The position numbers and the translations under genes were made by a program. The notes under the pieces are model-generated. The model ran no database searches, had not been told where the DNA came from, and was given only the letters and a program-made list of their open reading frames with translations. Positions 8,204 to 15,945 of a stretch of 64,000 nt of DNA are shown here, piece after piece (the stretch's first letter is position 1; each line of letters starts with the position of its first letter). The stretch lies in contig CANAWG010000011.1 in NCBI GenBank assembly GCA_947365245.1, positions 36,452 through 100,451 on the forward strand, in the 5' to 3' direction. This DNA is from an uncultured Oscillibacter sp. (GTDB lineage Bacteria; Bacillota; Clostridia; Oscillospirales; Oscillospiraceae).

Positions 8204-8232
8204 TTTGCAGAGAGTCCTTTTTCTGCTATACT
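8204..8232 (+). promoter_or_regulatory. Sigma-A promoter of rsmA
   Basis: TTTGCA (8204-8209), 17 bp, TATACT (8227-8232), 38 bp before the rsmA start. It is back to back with the GNAT promoter, only 6 bp between the -35 boxes. Confidence 0.7.
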
Positions 8233-8270
8233 GGGGGACACAACCCATTTCCCCGAAAGGCGGCGCTGCT

Positions 8271-9131
8271 ATGAACCTCTGCGACTACAACACCATCCGC
8301 GCTCTGCTGGACCGTCACGGCTTCCGCTTCTCCAAGTCCATGGGGCAGAATTTTCTCATCGACCCCCAGATCCCGGCGGACATCGCCGCGGCCTCCGGCG
8401 CGGACGCGGCCTGCGGCGTGCTGGAGATCGGCCCCGGCGTCGGCCCCCTGACGGCGGAGCTGGCAAAAAGGGCCGGAAAGGTGGTCTCCATCGAGCTGGA
8501 CAGGACGCTTCTTCCGGTGCTGGCGGAGACCATGGCCCCTTACCCCAATGTGGAGGTCATCCAGGGGGACGCGCTGCGGCTGGACCTTACTGCCCTGGCG
8601 GCGGAGAAGTTCCCGGGGCTGACGCCCATGGTCTGCGCCAACCTGCCCTACAACATCACCTCTCCCCTGCTGCAAAAGTTCGCGGAGACCCCCTGCCTCC
8701 AATCTGTGACGGTGCTGATCCAAAAGGAGGTGGCCCAGCGGCTCTCCGCCCCCCAGGGCAGCGCCGAGGGCGGGGCTTTCTCCCTCTTTTTGCAGTACCG
8801 CATGGAGGTGGAGACGCTTTTCGAGGTGAAGCGGGACAAGTTCCTCCCCGCCCCCAGGGTGGACTCCGCCGTGCTCCGGTGCGTTCGGCGAAGCCGGCCC
8901 GCGGTGGAGGTATCCGACGAGGCGTTTTTCTTCCAGGTGCTGCGGGGGGCCTTTTTGCTGCGGCGGAAGACCCTGACCAACAGCCTCTCCGCCGCCCTGC
9001 CGGGACGGGACCGGGAGGCCATCCAGGCCGCCATCCGGCGCTGCGGGCTGCCCGACGGCGTGCGGGGGGAGCGGCTGACGCTGGCGGATTTCAAAAAATT
9101 GGCAGAAGAGTTGGAGAATCCAAAAATGTAA
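8271..9131 (+). CDS. rsmA: 16S rRNA dimethyladenosine transferase RsmA (KsgA)
   Basis: Dimethylates two adjacent adenines (A1518/A1519, E. coli numbering) in the 3' hairpin of 16S rRNA during 30S maturation; cytoplasmic, 286 aa. N-terminal signature FSKSMGQNFLID, SAM-binding motif VLEIGPGVGPLT, acidic motif VVSIELDR, and catalytic motif NLPYNITSPLL (NLPY) are all present. The C-terminal small domain carries the LLRRKTLTNSL segment typical of RsmA. Start ATG at 8271 with GAAAGGCGG upstream; an ORF extension to 8190 would run across the promoter and is rejected. Monocistronic. Normal length. Confidence 0.95.
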   Translation: MNLCDYNTIRALLDRHGFRFSKSMGQNFLIDPQIPADIAAASGADAACGVLEIGPGVGPLTAELAKRAGKVVSIELDRTLLPVLAETMAPYPNVEVIQGDALRLDLTALAAEKFPGLTPMVCANLPYNITSPLLQKFAETPCLQSVTVLIQKEVAQRLSAPQGSAEGGAFSLFLQYRMEVETLFEVKRDKFLPAPRVDSAVLRCVRRSRPAVEVSDEAFFFQVLRGAFLLRRKTLTNSLSAALPGRDREAIQAAIRRCGLPDGVRGERLTLADFKKLAEELENPKM

Positions 9132-9143
9132 TCGTTTTTCCTC

Positions 9144-9172
9144 TTGCTTTTTTCCGGATGATAGGGTAATAT
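9144..9172 (+). promoter_or_regulatory. Candidate sigma-A promoter of pckA
   Basis: TTGCTT (9144-9149), 17 bp, TAATAT (9167-9172), with a leader of roughly 50 bp before the start at 9228. Confidence 0.6.
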
Positions 9173-9227
9173 ATCCATCGTATAAGAGGTAAGAACCTTT
9201 ACGAGATTTTAACAGGAGGAGTTTTTT

Positions 9228-10916
9228 ATGTCCACAAGAGCTTACTATCCCAGAACCGAGATCGGGCCCGGAAAGGTGGGCTTTTCCAAGACCCGCTCCA
9301 TTATCGAAGCGCCGTTCTACGGCAACAATGTGGTAAAGATCAACTCCCTGCGGGAGGCCTATGACCTGGCCAAGAATTCCCCCGGCACCGTGGTCACCGA
9401 CATGCCCGTCTACCGCGGCGAGGAGTTCGGCCTGGAGCCGGACGCCAAGGTGCTGCTCTTCAACGACGGCTCCATCACCGGCCGCTATGCCCCCGCCCGC
9501 CGGATCACCGGCAAGCCCGGCGTGGACACCGCCGCCCTGGACAAGATCGTTATGGACGCCGTGTACGACACCCGCTGGAAGACCATGTACCACGCCGAGG
9601 TCTTCATCGGCCTGGATCCCGAGTTCATGGTCAAGGCCCACCTCCTCATTCCCGAGGGGGAGGAGAACCTGCTCTACAACTGGATGCTGAACTTCCAGTA
9701 CCAGTCCGACGAGTACGTGAAGATGTACAAGAAGTCCCAGCCCGTAGGCGGCGGCAAGGAGCCGGACATCTACATCTTCTCCGATCCCCAGTGGACCGGC
9801 GCGCCGGGCCAGGAGGACGTATGCGATCCTAAGTGCCTTTGCTACTTCAACACCGACACCAACTGCGCCGCCATCCTGGGCATGCGCTACTTCGGCGAGC
9901 ACAAGAAAGGCACGCTGACCCTGGCCTGGGCCATCGCCAACCGCAACGGCTACGCCTCCTGCCACGGCGGCCAGAAGGAGTACACCCTGGCCGACGGCAG
10001 CAAGTACGTGGCGGCGGTCTTCGGCCTCAGCGGCTCCGGCAAGTCCACTCTGACCCACGCCAAGCACGGCGGCAAGTACCCCGCCATCAAGGTGCTCCAC
10101 GACGACGCGTTCATCATCAACTCCGACACCTGCGCCTCCATCGCCCTGGAGCCAACCTACTTCGACAAGACCGCCGACTACCCCGTGGACTCCGAGGACA
10201 ACAAGTACCTCCTCACCGCCCAGAACTGCTCCGCCACCCTGGACGAGGACGGCAAGATCGTCCTGGTCACCGAGGACGTGCGCAACGGCAACGGCCGGGC
10301 CATCAAGTCCAAGCTGTGGTCGCCCAACCGGGTGGATAAGATCGACTCCCCCGTCAACGCCATCTTCTGGATCATGAAAGACCCCACCATCCCCCCCATC
10401 GTCAAGCTCAGCGGCGCCTCTCTGGCCTCCGTCATGGGCGCGACCCTGGCCACCAAGCGCTCCAGCGCCGAGCGGCTCAAGGCCGGCGTGGATCCCAACG
10501 CCCTGGTGGTGGAGCCCTACGCCAACCCCTTCCGCACCTACCCGCTGGTGAACGACTACGAGAAGTTCAAGAAGCTGGTGGCGGAGAAGGACGTGGCCTG
10601 CTATATCATCAACACCGGCGACTTCATGGGCAAGAAGGTCCAGAAAGAGGACACCCTGGGCATCCTGGAGGCCGTTGTGGAGGGCAAGGCCCAGTTCAAG
10701 AAGTGGGGCCCCTTCGAGGACATCGAGATCCTGGAGTGGGAGGGCTTCGTGCCCGACCTGGGCGACAAGGAGTACGTGGCCCAGCTGAAGGCCCGGATGC
10801 AGGACCGCCTGAACTACGTGGAGGGCCTGCACGAGGCCGAGGGCGGCTTCAACGAGCTGCCTGACGACGCCGCCGCCGCCATCAAGAAAGTGGTGGACGA
10901 GGCCAACAGCCTGTAA
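9228..10916 (+). CDS. pckA: Phosphoenolpyruvate carboxykinase (ATP)
   Basis: Interconverts oxaloacetate plus ATP and PEP plus CO2; in gut anaerobes often run in the carboxylating direction for fermentation. 562 aa, slightly longer than the E. coli enzyme. Visible motifs: kinase-1a P-loop GLSGSGKSTLTH (about residue 265), kinase-2/metal site HDDAFIIN, and the ribose/adenine region further down. The N-terminal half is the PEPCK substrate domain with RYAPARRITGK and MYHAEVFIG. The ATP-type P-loop separates it from GTP-dependent PEPCK. Strong GGAGGAG ribosome site, own promoter, terminator behind. Codon use is highly biased to C-ending codons, as expected of an abundant protein. Confidence 0.96.
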   Translation: MSTRAYYPRTEIGPGKVGFSKTRSIIEAPFYGNNVVKINSLREAYDLAKNSPGTVVTDMPVYRGEEFGLEPDAKVLLFNDGSITGRYAPARRITGKPGVDTAALDKIVMDAVYDTRWKTMYHAEVFIGLDPEFMVKAHLLIPEGEENLLYNWMLNFQYQSDEYVKMYKKSQPVGGGKEPDIYIFSDPQWTGAPGQEDVCDPKCLCYFNTDTNCAAILGMRYFGEHKKGTLTLAWAIANRNGYASCHGGQKEYTLADGSKYVAAVFGLSGSGKSTLTHAKHGGKYPAIKVLHDDAFIINSDTCASIALEPTYFDKTADYPVDSEDNKYLLTAQNCSATLDEDGKIVLVTEDVRNGNGRAIKSKLWSPNRVDKIDSPVNAIFWIMKDPTIPPIVKLSGASLASVMGATLATKRSSAERLKAGVDPNALVVEPYANPFRTYPLVNDYEKFKKLVAEKDVACYIINTGDFMGKKVQKEDTLGILEAVVEGKAQFKKWGPFEDIEILEWEGFVPDLGDKEYVAQLKARMQDRLNYVEGLHEAEGGFNELPDDAAAAIKKVVDEANSL

Positions 10917-10936
10917 ACATCCCATCATCGCTCTGT

Positions 10937-10971
10937 ATGGAGGGCAGACCCGCGGTCTGCCCTCCATTTTC
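10937..10971. terminator. Rho-independent terminator of pckA
   Basis: TATGGAGGGCAGACC, loop CGC, GGTCTGCCCTCCATT followed by TTC. Confidence 0.8.
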
Positions 10972-10988
10972 AAAAAGGAGATCCTCTC

Positions 10989-11480
10989 ATGGAAGCCTTG
11001 AAAAAGCCCGTCTGGCGGGTCCCTCTGGTGCTGGGCTGCACCGGTCTTCTCTGCCGCGCCCTCACTTTTATCCTGGGTTTTGCCTGGGGGACAATCCAGC
11101 GACTCCGGGGCCCGGGCCCGGACGGAACCACGGTTCTCACCAGCGGCTATGTGACGGAGATTGCCGCCGTGATCTCTTTCCTCTTGTTCTGGCTGGCGGG
11201 CTGGCGTTTCATCCGGGGGCTGACCCGGCGGGAGATCTTCCTGTCCGCCACCATCATGGTGCTGTTCCAGGCTCTTCTGCTGGCATGGGAGCAGCTGTCA
11301 CAGATCATGGGCGGCTTTTCCCTCTGGGCCTACCGCCTCTATGCCCTGACGGAGGGAACCATGTGGGCGGACCAGCTGCTGATCCGTCTCTTTGATACCG
11401 TATCGGTCCCGGTGCTGATTCCCGCTCTCTTCGCGCCGTATCTCTATCTGGTCTTTGGAAACCGGAGCGCCTCCCGCTGA
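10989..11480 (+). CDS. Small integral membrane protein, unknown function
   Basis: 163 aa, with four predicted hydrophobic helices (around residues 12-32, 58-78, 85-105 and 138-157) and a short polar loop after the first. No motif of a known transporter or enzyme is recognised. The start ATG at 10989 has AAAAAGGAG 9 bp upstream and lies just behind the pckA terminator, so expression may depend on read-through or on an unseen weak promoter. The last codons lie inside a 22-bp sequence that is repeated 58 bp further on in a terminator. Confidence 0.65.
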   Translation: MEALKKPVWRVPLVLGCTGLLCRALTFILGFAWGTIQRLRGPGPDGTTVLTSGYVTEIAAVISFLLFWLAGWRFIRGLTRREIFLSATIMVLFQALLLAWEQLSQIMGGFSLWAYRLYALTEGTMWADQLLIRLFDTVSVPVLIPALFAPYLYLVFGNRSASR

Positions 11481-11542
11481 GGAGTCATTTTTTCTGCATG
11501 GCAGTTTTTTGACAAAGCCGCGGAGCGCCTCCCGCTGAGGAG
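11463..11542. repeat. 22-bp perfect direct repeat
   Basis: The 22 bases at 11463-11484 recur exactly at 11521-11542 (both begin CGGAGCGCCTCCC). The first copy encodes the C-terminus and stop of the membrane protein; the second forms the left arm of a terminator hairpin. Confidence 0.8.
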
Positions 11543-11555
11543 GCGCTCCCCTTTT
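11522..11555 (+). terminator. Rho-independent terminator
   Basis: GGAGCGCCTC, loop CCGCTGAG, GAGGCGCTCC then CCTTTT. Confidence 0.75.
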
Positions 11556-11635
11556 CACGCTTTCCGGCGAAAGCTGCATAACACCGGATCAAGAGGCCCG
11601 GATCCCTCATCAGGAGGGGCGGCAATACACCTTTC

Positions 11636-13384
11636 TCAGTGGTTGACCTCGCCGCCGGGATAGGGCCCTATGAGGCTCACCAGGGCCATCCCCTGGTCCG
11701 TATCCCGGAAATCCCCCACAAACAGGTCGCCGTTTTCCAGATAGAGATACCGCTCCTCCGGAAACTCCCCGTCCGTCTCGATGGCGGCCTCCCCGGTGCG
11801 GAACGCCGCCAGCCGGTCGTAGTACCACCGGAGGGTGTTCTCCCGGGCCACCCATGATTCCGGGCGGGCCGCCTCCGCCAGGGACAGGGGCGACCAGTCG
11901 TTCCCCAGCTCCCGCCAGGTAACATGCAGGCTGGGGATGCCGGAGCCGCCGTAGTCCTCCCCGTACCAGGCCGAGAAGAAGTTCCGCCCGTTGGTCCCGT
12001 CCGGCAGGAGGGAGAAGTGGACACCCGTCTCGCTGGCGGAGTAACAGCACGCCTCCACCCTCAACCCCGTCAGGTTGTACAGCTCCTGGAGGGCCAGATA
12101 CGCCTGCTGGCGGTGGGTGATCCGGTACTTTTTCCCATAGAGCACCTCGTCCGGGCCGCGCCCGTCGGAGAGGCCCGCCTCGGTGACAAAAGTCAGTTTC
12201 GTTCCCGCCACATCCGGCCAGTCCGCCGCGGTGAAGTCCGTCAGGGGCTGGCGGACCAGTTCCCCGTCCCCCAGGAGGTAGCGGGCCAGCACCGACTCCT
12301 GGGAGTCTGTCGCCACAAAGCCGCCCTTGTCCGCGTCAAAGCCCAGCCCCACGTTGGCAAAGCCGTCGTTGTAGGGGTCCAAGGTATACCGAAAAGCCCC
12401 CTCCTCCCCCTCTCTCGTGTCGGTGATCTCGCAGTACCAGGGGTTGTGGCCGCAGAGAGAGACAATTTCCAGCTCCCCGTCCTCGTCCACGTCGAACTCC
12501 TGGGCCTTGTTGCCCACGGCCATCAGGGCCGGGGAGCCGTCGGGCCGCTGGGTGATGTAGTAGTCCATATCCCCGGCGGAGGCCCCGATCACAATGGAGA
12601 GCTTCCAGCCGTCACGGCCCAGGACATTGGCGAATCTCTCCGCCTGGAAGCCGTCTGTGTTTACGTAGTGATTGCAGTCCGCGATACGGGTCAGGATCTT
12701 CCAGTTGAGGTCTCCGGCGCTGTCCGGCTGGGCGTACAGGAGATACAGGTCGTAAAAGGTGGTGCGGTTTTCCTCCACGGGGTTCGTCTTCACCACGCTC
12801 AGATGCAGCGTAGGCAGGCGCGTATCGCCCTCGTCCCCCAGGTAGCCGCCCCAGACCTCCTGCTCCTGGAGTTCCAGATCATCCTCCAGAAAGGGCACAC
12901 AGGCGGGGGCGTAGTCTCCGGTGGGAACGTCGCCGAAGTCGAAGTCGTGGGTCACGCCCAGAGGCAGCGTCTCCGGGAACGCCTCTGTCAAGTCGGGGAT
13001 CCCGGTTTCCGCCGCCGCCGGACCGTCCTGGGTCTCTTCGACGGGCGCCGGCACGCCGGGGTGCGCCTGATGCCGCAGCACCGCCGCCAGAGCCGCCCCC
13101 AGCACCAGGCACAGTGCCGCCAGCACCGCCGCGGCGATCCTCCAGGGCCGGGCGGCGTCACCCGGGCGCTCCGCCGCCGCGGCTTCCTCGTCCATGGCGG
13201 CCCAGGTCTCCTCCGGGAGCTCCAGCACCTCTGAAAGCCGCGCCAGCTTCCCCCGGGCGGGGCGGGAGAGGTCCATCTCCCACTTGCTCACCGCCTGGCG
13301 GCTGACCTCCAGCGACTCCGCCAGCTGCTCCTGGGTCAGTCCCCTCCGCTCTCTTGCCTGTTTGATCCGCTCTCCATAGGTCAT
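11636..13384 (-). CDS. Membrane-anchored HTH (Xre-type) protein with large C-terminal domain
   Basis: 582 aa. The N-terminal Xre-type helix-turn-helix (residues about 5-60; LTQEQLAESLEVSRQAVSKWE) would bind DNA in the cytoplasm. A single membrane helix follows (about residues 83-104, IAAAVLAALCLVLGAALAAV), then a proline/alanine linker and an extracellular domain of about 450 residues containing an acidic repeat (FDVDEDGELEI) like calcium-binding FG-GAP/EF-hand loops. The layout is that of one-protein transmembrane sensors that couple an outside signal to DNA binding. Start ATG at 13384 with GGAGGAACGGCCC; the longer frame lacks a ribosome site. Ligand and targets unknown; no partner gene adjacent. 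Confidence 0.7.
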   Translation of the reverse strand: MTYGERIKQARERRGLTQEQLAESLEVSRQAVSKWEMDLSRPARGKLARLSEVLELPEETWAAMDEEAAAAERPGDAARPWRIAAAVLAALCLVLGAALAAVLRHQAHPGVPAPVEETQDGPAAAETGIPDLTEAFPETLPLGVTHDFDFGDVPTGDYAPACVPFLEDDLELQEQEVWGGYLGDEGDTRLPTLHLSVVKTNPVEENRTTFYDLYLLYAQPDSAGDLNWKILTRIADCNHYVNTDGFQAERFANVLGRDGWKLSIVIGASAGDMDYYITQRPDGSPALMAVGNKAQEFDVDEDGELEIVSLCGHNPWYCEITDTREGEEGAFRYTLDPYNDGFANVGLGFDADKGGFVATDSQESVLARYLLGDGELVRQPLTDFTAADWPDVAGTKLTFVTEAGLSDGRGPDEVLYGKKYRITHRQQAYLALQELYNLTGLRVEACCYSASETGVHFSLLPDGTNGRNFFSAWYGEDYGGSGIPSLHVTWRELGNDWSPLSLAEAARPESWVARENTLRWYYDRLAAFRTGEAAIETDGEFPEERYLYLENGDLFVGDFRDTDQGMALVSLIGPYPGGEVNH

Positions 13385-13492
13385 GGGCCGTTCCTCCGTT
13401 TCTGATCTGCCCCCAGGATACCCCGAACATTCCCTCAAAATCAACCAACCGGGCGCAACTTTCGGCGGTTGCGCCCGGCTTTCCGGCAGATT

Positions 13493-13930
13493 TTACGTCC
13501 TGTCCGGGTATTTCTCGCACAGGCCGTCCAGCTCGGCGATCAGATCTTTCATCTCCTCTTTCGTCATCACGGCCTCCACCTGGGCGGTGTCGTCGCCGTC
13601 CATGGTGTTGGGCAGGTAGAAGGACACGTCCACCCGGAAGTCCTCCCCCTCCGCCTGGGCCGCCACCTCGAAGTAGGGGTCCACGAAGTCGCTGGCGTAG
13701 CTGTCCTTGATCCCGGCGTTCAGCACTTTCAATCCGGCGGCCAGCTCCCGCAGCTCATAGGTCAAAAGGCAGCTGTTGGAGTCCTTGACGATGACCCCCT
13801 CCTCGTTGACCCAGGTACACCGCAGCACCAGCCAGTTCTGGTCGTCGCTGTCCGCCTCGCCGGCGCCGGCGGGAAACTCGTAGTTGACGACGCGCAGCTC
13901 CAGGCTGGCGTCCTCGCTCTTGAAAAGCAT
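13493..13930 (-). CDS. Hypothetical protein, WapI-immunity-like
   Basis: 145 aa, acidic, cytoplasmic, no signal. Strand-rich sequence with a central LTYELRELAAGLKVL helix and a following FEVAAQAEGEDFRVDVSFYL strand pair, a pattern reminiscent of the WapI family immunity proteins; the match is by eye and weak. No toxin gene lies beside it. Start ATG at 13930 behind GAAGAGGAGGAGAG. It is transcribed divergently from the ModE-like regulator, and its promoter shares the same symmetrical operator, so it may be under that regulator's control. Confidence 0.5.
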   Translation of the reverse strand: MLFKSEDASLELRVVNYEFPAGAGEADSDDQNWLVLRCTWVNEEGVIVKDSNSCLLTYELRELAAGLKVLNAGIKDSYASDFVDPYFEVAAQAEGEDFRVDVSFYLPNTMDGDDTAQVEAVMTKEEMKDLIAELDGLCEKYPDRT

Positions 13931-14013
13931 GGTTCTCTCCTCCTCTTCCGTCCTTGGGGAATTCTCAAAACTCCCGGCGGCGGCGGCCCCCGGGCAAGGG
14001 TTTTCCCGGAATG

Positions 14014-14042
14014 ATTGTATCACACTTTGCCGGGTTTGCAAA
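14014..14042 (-). promoter_or_regulatory. Promoter of the WapI-like gene
   Basis: Minus strand TTTGCA (14037-14042), 17 bp, TACAAT (14014-14019). It mirrors the plus-strand promoter exactly about position 14038.5. Confidence 0.65.
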
Positions 14043-14059
14043 CCGGGGAAAGTGTGATA
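14018..14059. promoter_or_regulatory. 42-bp palindromic operator between divergent promoters
   Basis: Outer arms TATCACACTTT and AAAGTGTGATA surround a central GTTTGCAAAC; 19 of 21 base pairs are symmetrical. The centre covers both -35 boxes and the arms reach both -10 boxes. A dimeric regulator bound here would block both genes; the ModE-like protein at 14089 is the obvious candidate. Confidence 0.65.
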
Positions 14060-14063
14060 TAAT
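14035..14063 (+). promoter_or_regulatory. Promoter of the ModE-like regulator
   Basis: TTTGCA (14035-14040), 17 bp, TATAAT (14058-14063), 25 bp before the start codon. Confidence 0.75.
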
Positions 14064-14088
14064 ACAAATTCAAAAGGAGGGGACGTCC

Positions 14089-14460
14089 ATGGACAGAGAA
14101 CTGCACCTGAAGCTGACCATCCAGCTCTACACCGACGACAACCGGCGCTGCTTCGGCCCCGGCATCGCCACGCTCCTGGAGCGGGTGCGGGAGCACCATT
14201 CCCTCCGGGCGGCGGCCTCGTCCATGGAGATGGCCTATTCCAAGGCCTGGCGCATCATCCGTACCGCGGAGGAGGTCTTCGGCTGCAAGCTGCTGGACTC
14301 CACCACCGGCGGACGGAACGGCGGCGGCGCGGCCCTCACCCCGGCGGCGGAGCAGCTGCTGGCGGCGTACCGTGCCTACCAGGCCGATGTGGAGCGCTGC
14401 GCCAGGGAGAGATTTGAAACCGTCCTGGGCTTCTACCGGACTTTGGATCAGGAGCATTGA
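14089..14460 (+). CDS. ModE N-terminal-domain winged-helix regulator
   Basis: 123 aa, cytoplasmic DNA-binding protein of the ModE/LysR-type HTH class that lacks the molybdate-binding Mop domains of full ModE. The HTH is visible as HHSLRAAASSMEMAYSKAWR, followed by the wing and TTGGRNGGGAALTPAAEQLL, the hallmark of the ModE N-terminal family. Start ATG at 14089 behind AAAGGAGGGG. Preceded by a symmetrical operator that suggests autorepression. The xdh genes 2 to 9 kb away use molybdenum cofactor, so a role in molybdenum-linked control is a reasonable inference. There is no modABC transporter in the window. Confidence 0.82.
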   Translation: MDRELHLKLTIQLYTDDNRRCFGPGIATLLERVREHHSLRAAASSMEMAYSKAWRIIRTAEEVFGCKLLDSTTGGRNGGGAALTPAAEQLLAAYRAYQADVERCARERFETVLGFYRTLDQEH

Positions 14461-14500
14461 AAAAGAGTGCGGCGGACTGACGTCCGCCGCACTCTTTTTC
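14461..14500. terminator. Bidirectional terminator
   Basis: AAAAAGAGTGCGGCGGAC, loop TGAC, GTCCGCCGCACTCTTTTT; a perfect stem serving the convergent regulator and kinase genes. Confidence 0.88.
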
Positions 14501-14509
14501 AATGCTGTC

Positions 14510-15160
14510 TCAAGCCTGGGTGGGGTCCGCCTCCGTGGGGCTGGGCACGGGGTGCTCCTTGTGCTCCACCATGGCCCGGATCAGCTCCACCGTGCCGCCC
14601 AGACCCAGGTAACTGGAGTCCAGGCAGAAGTCATAGCTCTCCACCGCGCCCCACTTCTGGGAGGAGTAGTACTCATAGTAGGAGGCCCGGCGCTTGTCGG
14701 TCTTGGCGATGAGGGCCTTGGCTTTCTCCGGCGGGATGTTCTGCCGTTTGGCCACCCGTTCCACCCGCACGGCCATGGGGGCGTGGATGAACAGGCTCAG
14801 ATGGTTGGGATTGTCCGCCAGAGCGTAGTCCGCGCAGCGGCCGATCATGACGCAGGGCCCCTGCTCGGCGATGTGGCGGATGGTGTTGAACGTGGCCAGG
14901 TACACCTGCTGCTCCAGGGAGTCCCCCACGCCGCTGCCCGGCAGGGCGAACATATAGGAGTCCATGGCGATGGAGTACAGCAGGCTCTTGGGCCGCTCGT
15001 CGAAATTCTCCACGATCTTCTCGCACAGGCCGCTCTTCTTGGCGGCCTCCCGCAGAAGCTCTTTATCGTAAAAGGGGATTCCCAGTTCCTTGGCAACCCG
15101 GATTCCGATCTCCTTGCCGCCGCTGCCAAACTGCCGCCCGATGGTGATGACTGTGTTCAT
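14510..15160 (-). CDS. Cytidylate kinase-like family protein
   Basis: 216 aa, cytoplasmic. N-terminal phosphate-binding loop ITIGRQFGSGGKEIG is the variant Walker A seen in the cytidylate-kinase-like family, followed by GIPFYDKELL and a lid region with arginines (RVERVAKRQNIPP). These proteins are widespread in Clostridia; their physiological substrate is not settled, and they are distinct from the housekeeping Cmk. Start ATG at 15160 with GAGAGGAGG; the upstream extension would cover the promoter. Own promoter TTGACG-17-TATAAT, terminator behind. Confidence 0.85.
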   Translation of the reverse strand: MNTVITIGRQFGSGGKEIGIRVAKELGIPFYDKELLREAAKKSGLCEKIVENFDERPKSLLYSIAMDSYMFALPGSGVGDSLEQQVYLATFNTIRHIAEQGPCVMIGRCADYALADNPNHLSLFIHAPMAVRVERVAKRQNIPPEKAKALIAKTDKRRASYYEYYSSQKWGAVESYDFCLDSSYLGLGGTVELIRAMVEHKEHPVPSPTEADPTQA

Positions 15161-15187
15161 AGGAACGCCTCCTCTCTTGGTGATTTT

Positions 15188-15216
15188 ATTATAGCACTTT
15201 CGAGATTGAGCGTCAA
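15188..15216 (-). promoter_or_regulatory. Sigma-A promoter of the cytidylate kinase-like gene
   Basis: Minus strand TTGACG (15211-15216), 17 bp, TATAAT (15188-15193). Confidence 0.75.
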
Positions 15217-15233
15217 ATGAAATCCGGGGCAGG

Positions 15234-15267
15234 AAAGGAGCCGAGACACAGTACGTCCCGGCTCCTC
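15234..15267 (-). terminator. Terminator of the 15279-15920 gene
   Basis: On the minus strand AGGAGCCGGGAC, a 7-base loop, GTCTCGGCTCCT then TTCC. Confidence 0.55.
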
Positions 15268-15278
15268 TATTCCTATCA

Positions 15279-15920
15279 TCAAAGTATCTCAAAACCCTCC
15301 GGCATCGGACACCCTTCGCCCAGCAGCGGAAGTCCTAACAGCTGACAGAGCTTTTCCAAACGGTCATTCGCAAAGGCCTCTTCGCCATCCCATATATCCC
15401 GCACAGCGGCGGCATCCGTATTTGCAAAGAGGCGGAGCAAAATCTCCGGAAACTCCGTGCTATACAGGTCCGTGTCGTACTCCTCCATCTCCTCGAAGTT
15501 TGGCTTGGCATAGTCGCAAACCGTACTGCCGGCCGCATCGGCATAGGAGAGAAAGAGGATGTCGCTGTCAAACAGGGCCATCACCAGCACCGGAGCACCA
15601 AATTGGCGGGAGAGCTTTTTCGCCGCCCGGCTGTCGGCGATGCTCCCATCACACAGGCGCATTTCAAAGTATGGGAGCCACGGGGTGTCCCGGCGGTATG
15701 CAAGCGAGGGGGATCTCAGCGATGCGGCCTCCTGTCTCTCTGCCTCGTACATTGCCTGCAGCTGCTGGAGCAGGTCAGGCGGCAATACCGCGGACAGGCC
15801 CGTCATCAGATCGTCCTCCACATTCTCCGCCTGCTCTTTCACCGGCTCCAGCTTCTTTTTCAAAAGATCCGGCGTAAATCCGCTGTTTTGGATCCAGCAA
15901 TATGAAGCTGTGCTTCCCAT
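15279..15920 (-). CDS. Hypothetical protein, unknown function
   Basis: 213 aa, acidic, soluble, no signal or membrane segment. A helical N-terminal third (TPDLLKKKLEPVKEQAENV) is followed by an alpha/beta region. No catalytic motif is recognised. The style (acidic, aromatic-rich, about 200 aa, single gene) is like many SUKH/immunity-type proteins, but no definite similarity is seen. Start ATG at 15920 behind GAAAGGACGCG. It lies between the kinase-like gene and the xdh operon, with its own weak terminator, so a functional link to either is not indicated. Confidence 0.6.
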   Translation of the reverse strand: MGSTASYCWIQNSGFTPDLLKKKLEPVKEQAENVEDDLMTGLSAVLPPDLLQQLQAMYEAERQEAASLRSPSLAYRRDTPWLPYFEMRLCDGSIADSRAAKKLSRQFGAPVLVMALFDSDILFLSYADAAGSTVCDYAKPNFEEMEEYDTDLYSTEFPEILLRLFANTDAAAVRDIWDGEEAFANDRLEKLCQLLGLPLLGEGCPMPEGFEIL

Positions 15921-15945
15921 GTAAACGCGTCCTTTCTTTTGAGCT

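Noticed and set aside
8226..10973. 915-codon open frame on the minus strand
   Set aside because: Antisense shadow of rsmA and pckA; low-complexity translation typical of codon-biased GC-rich genes.
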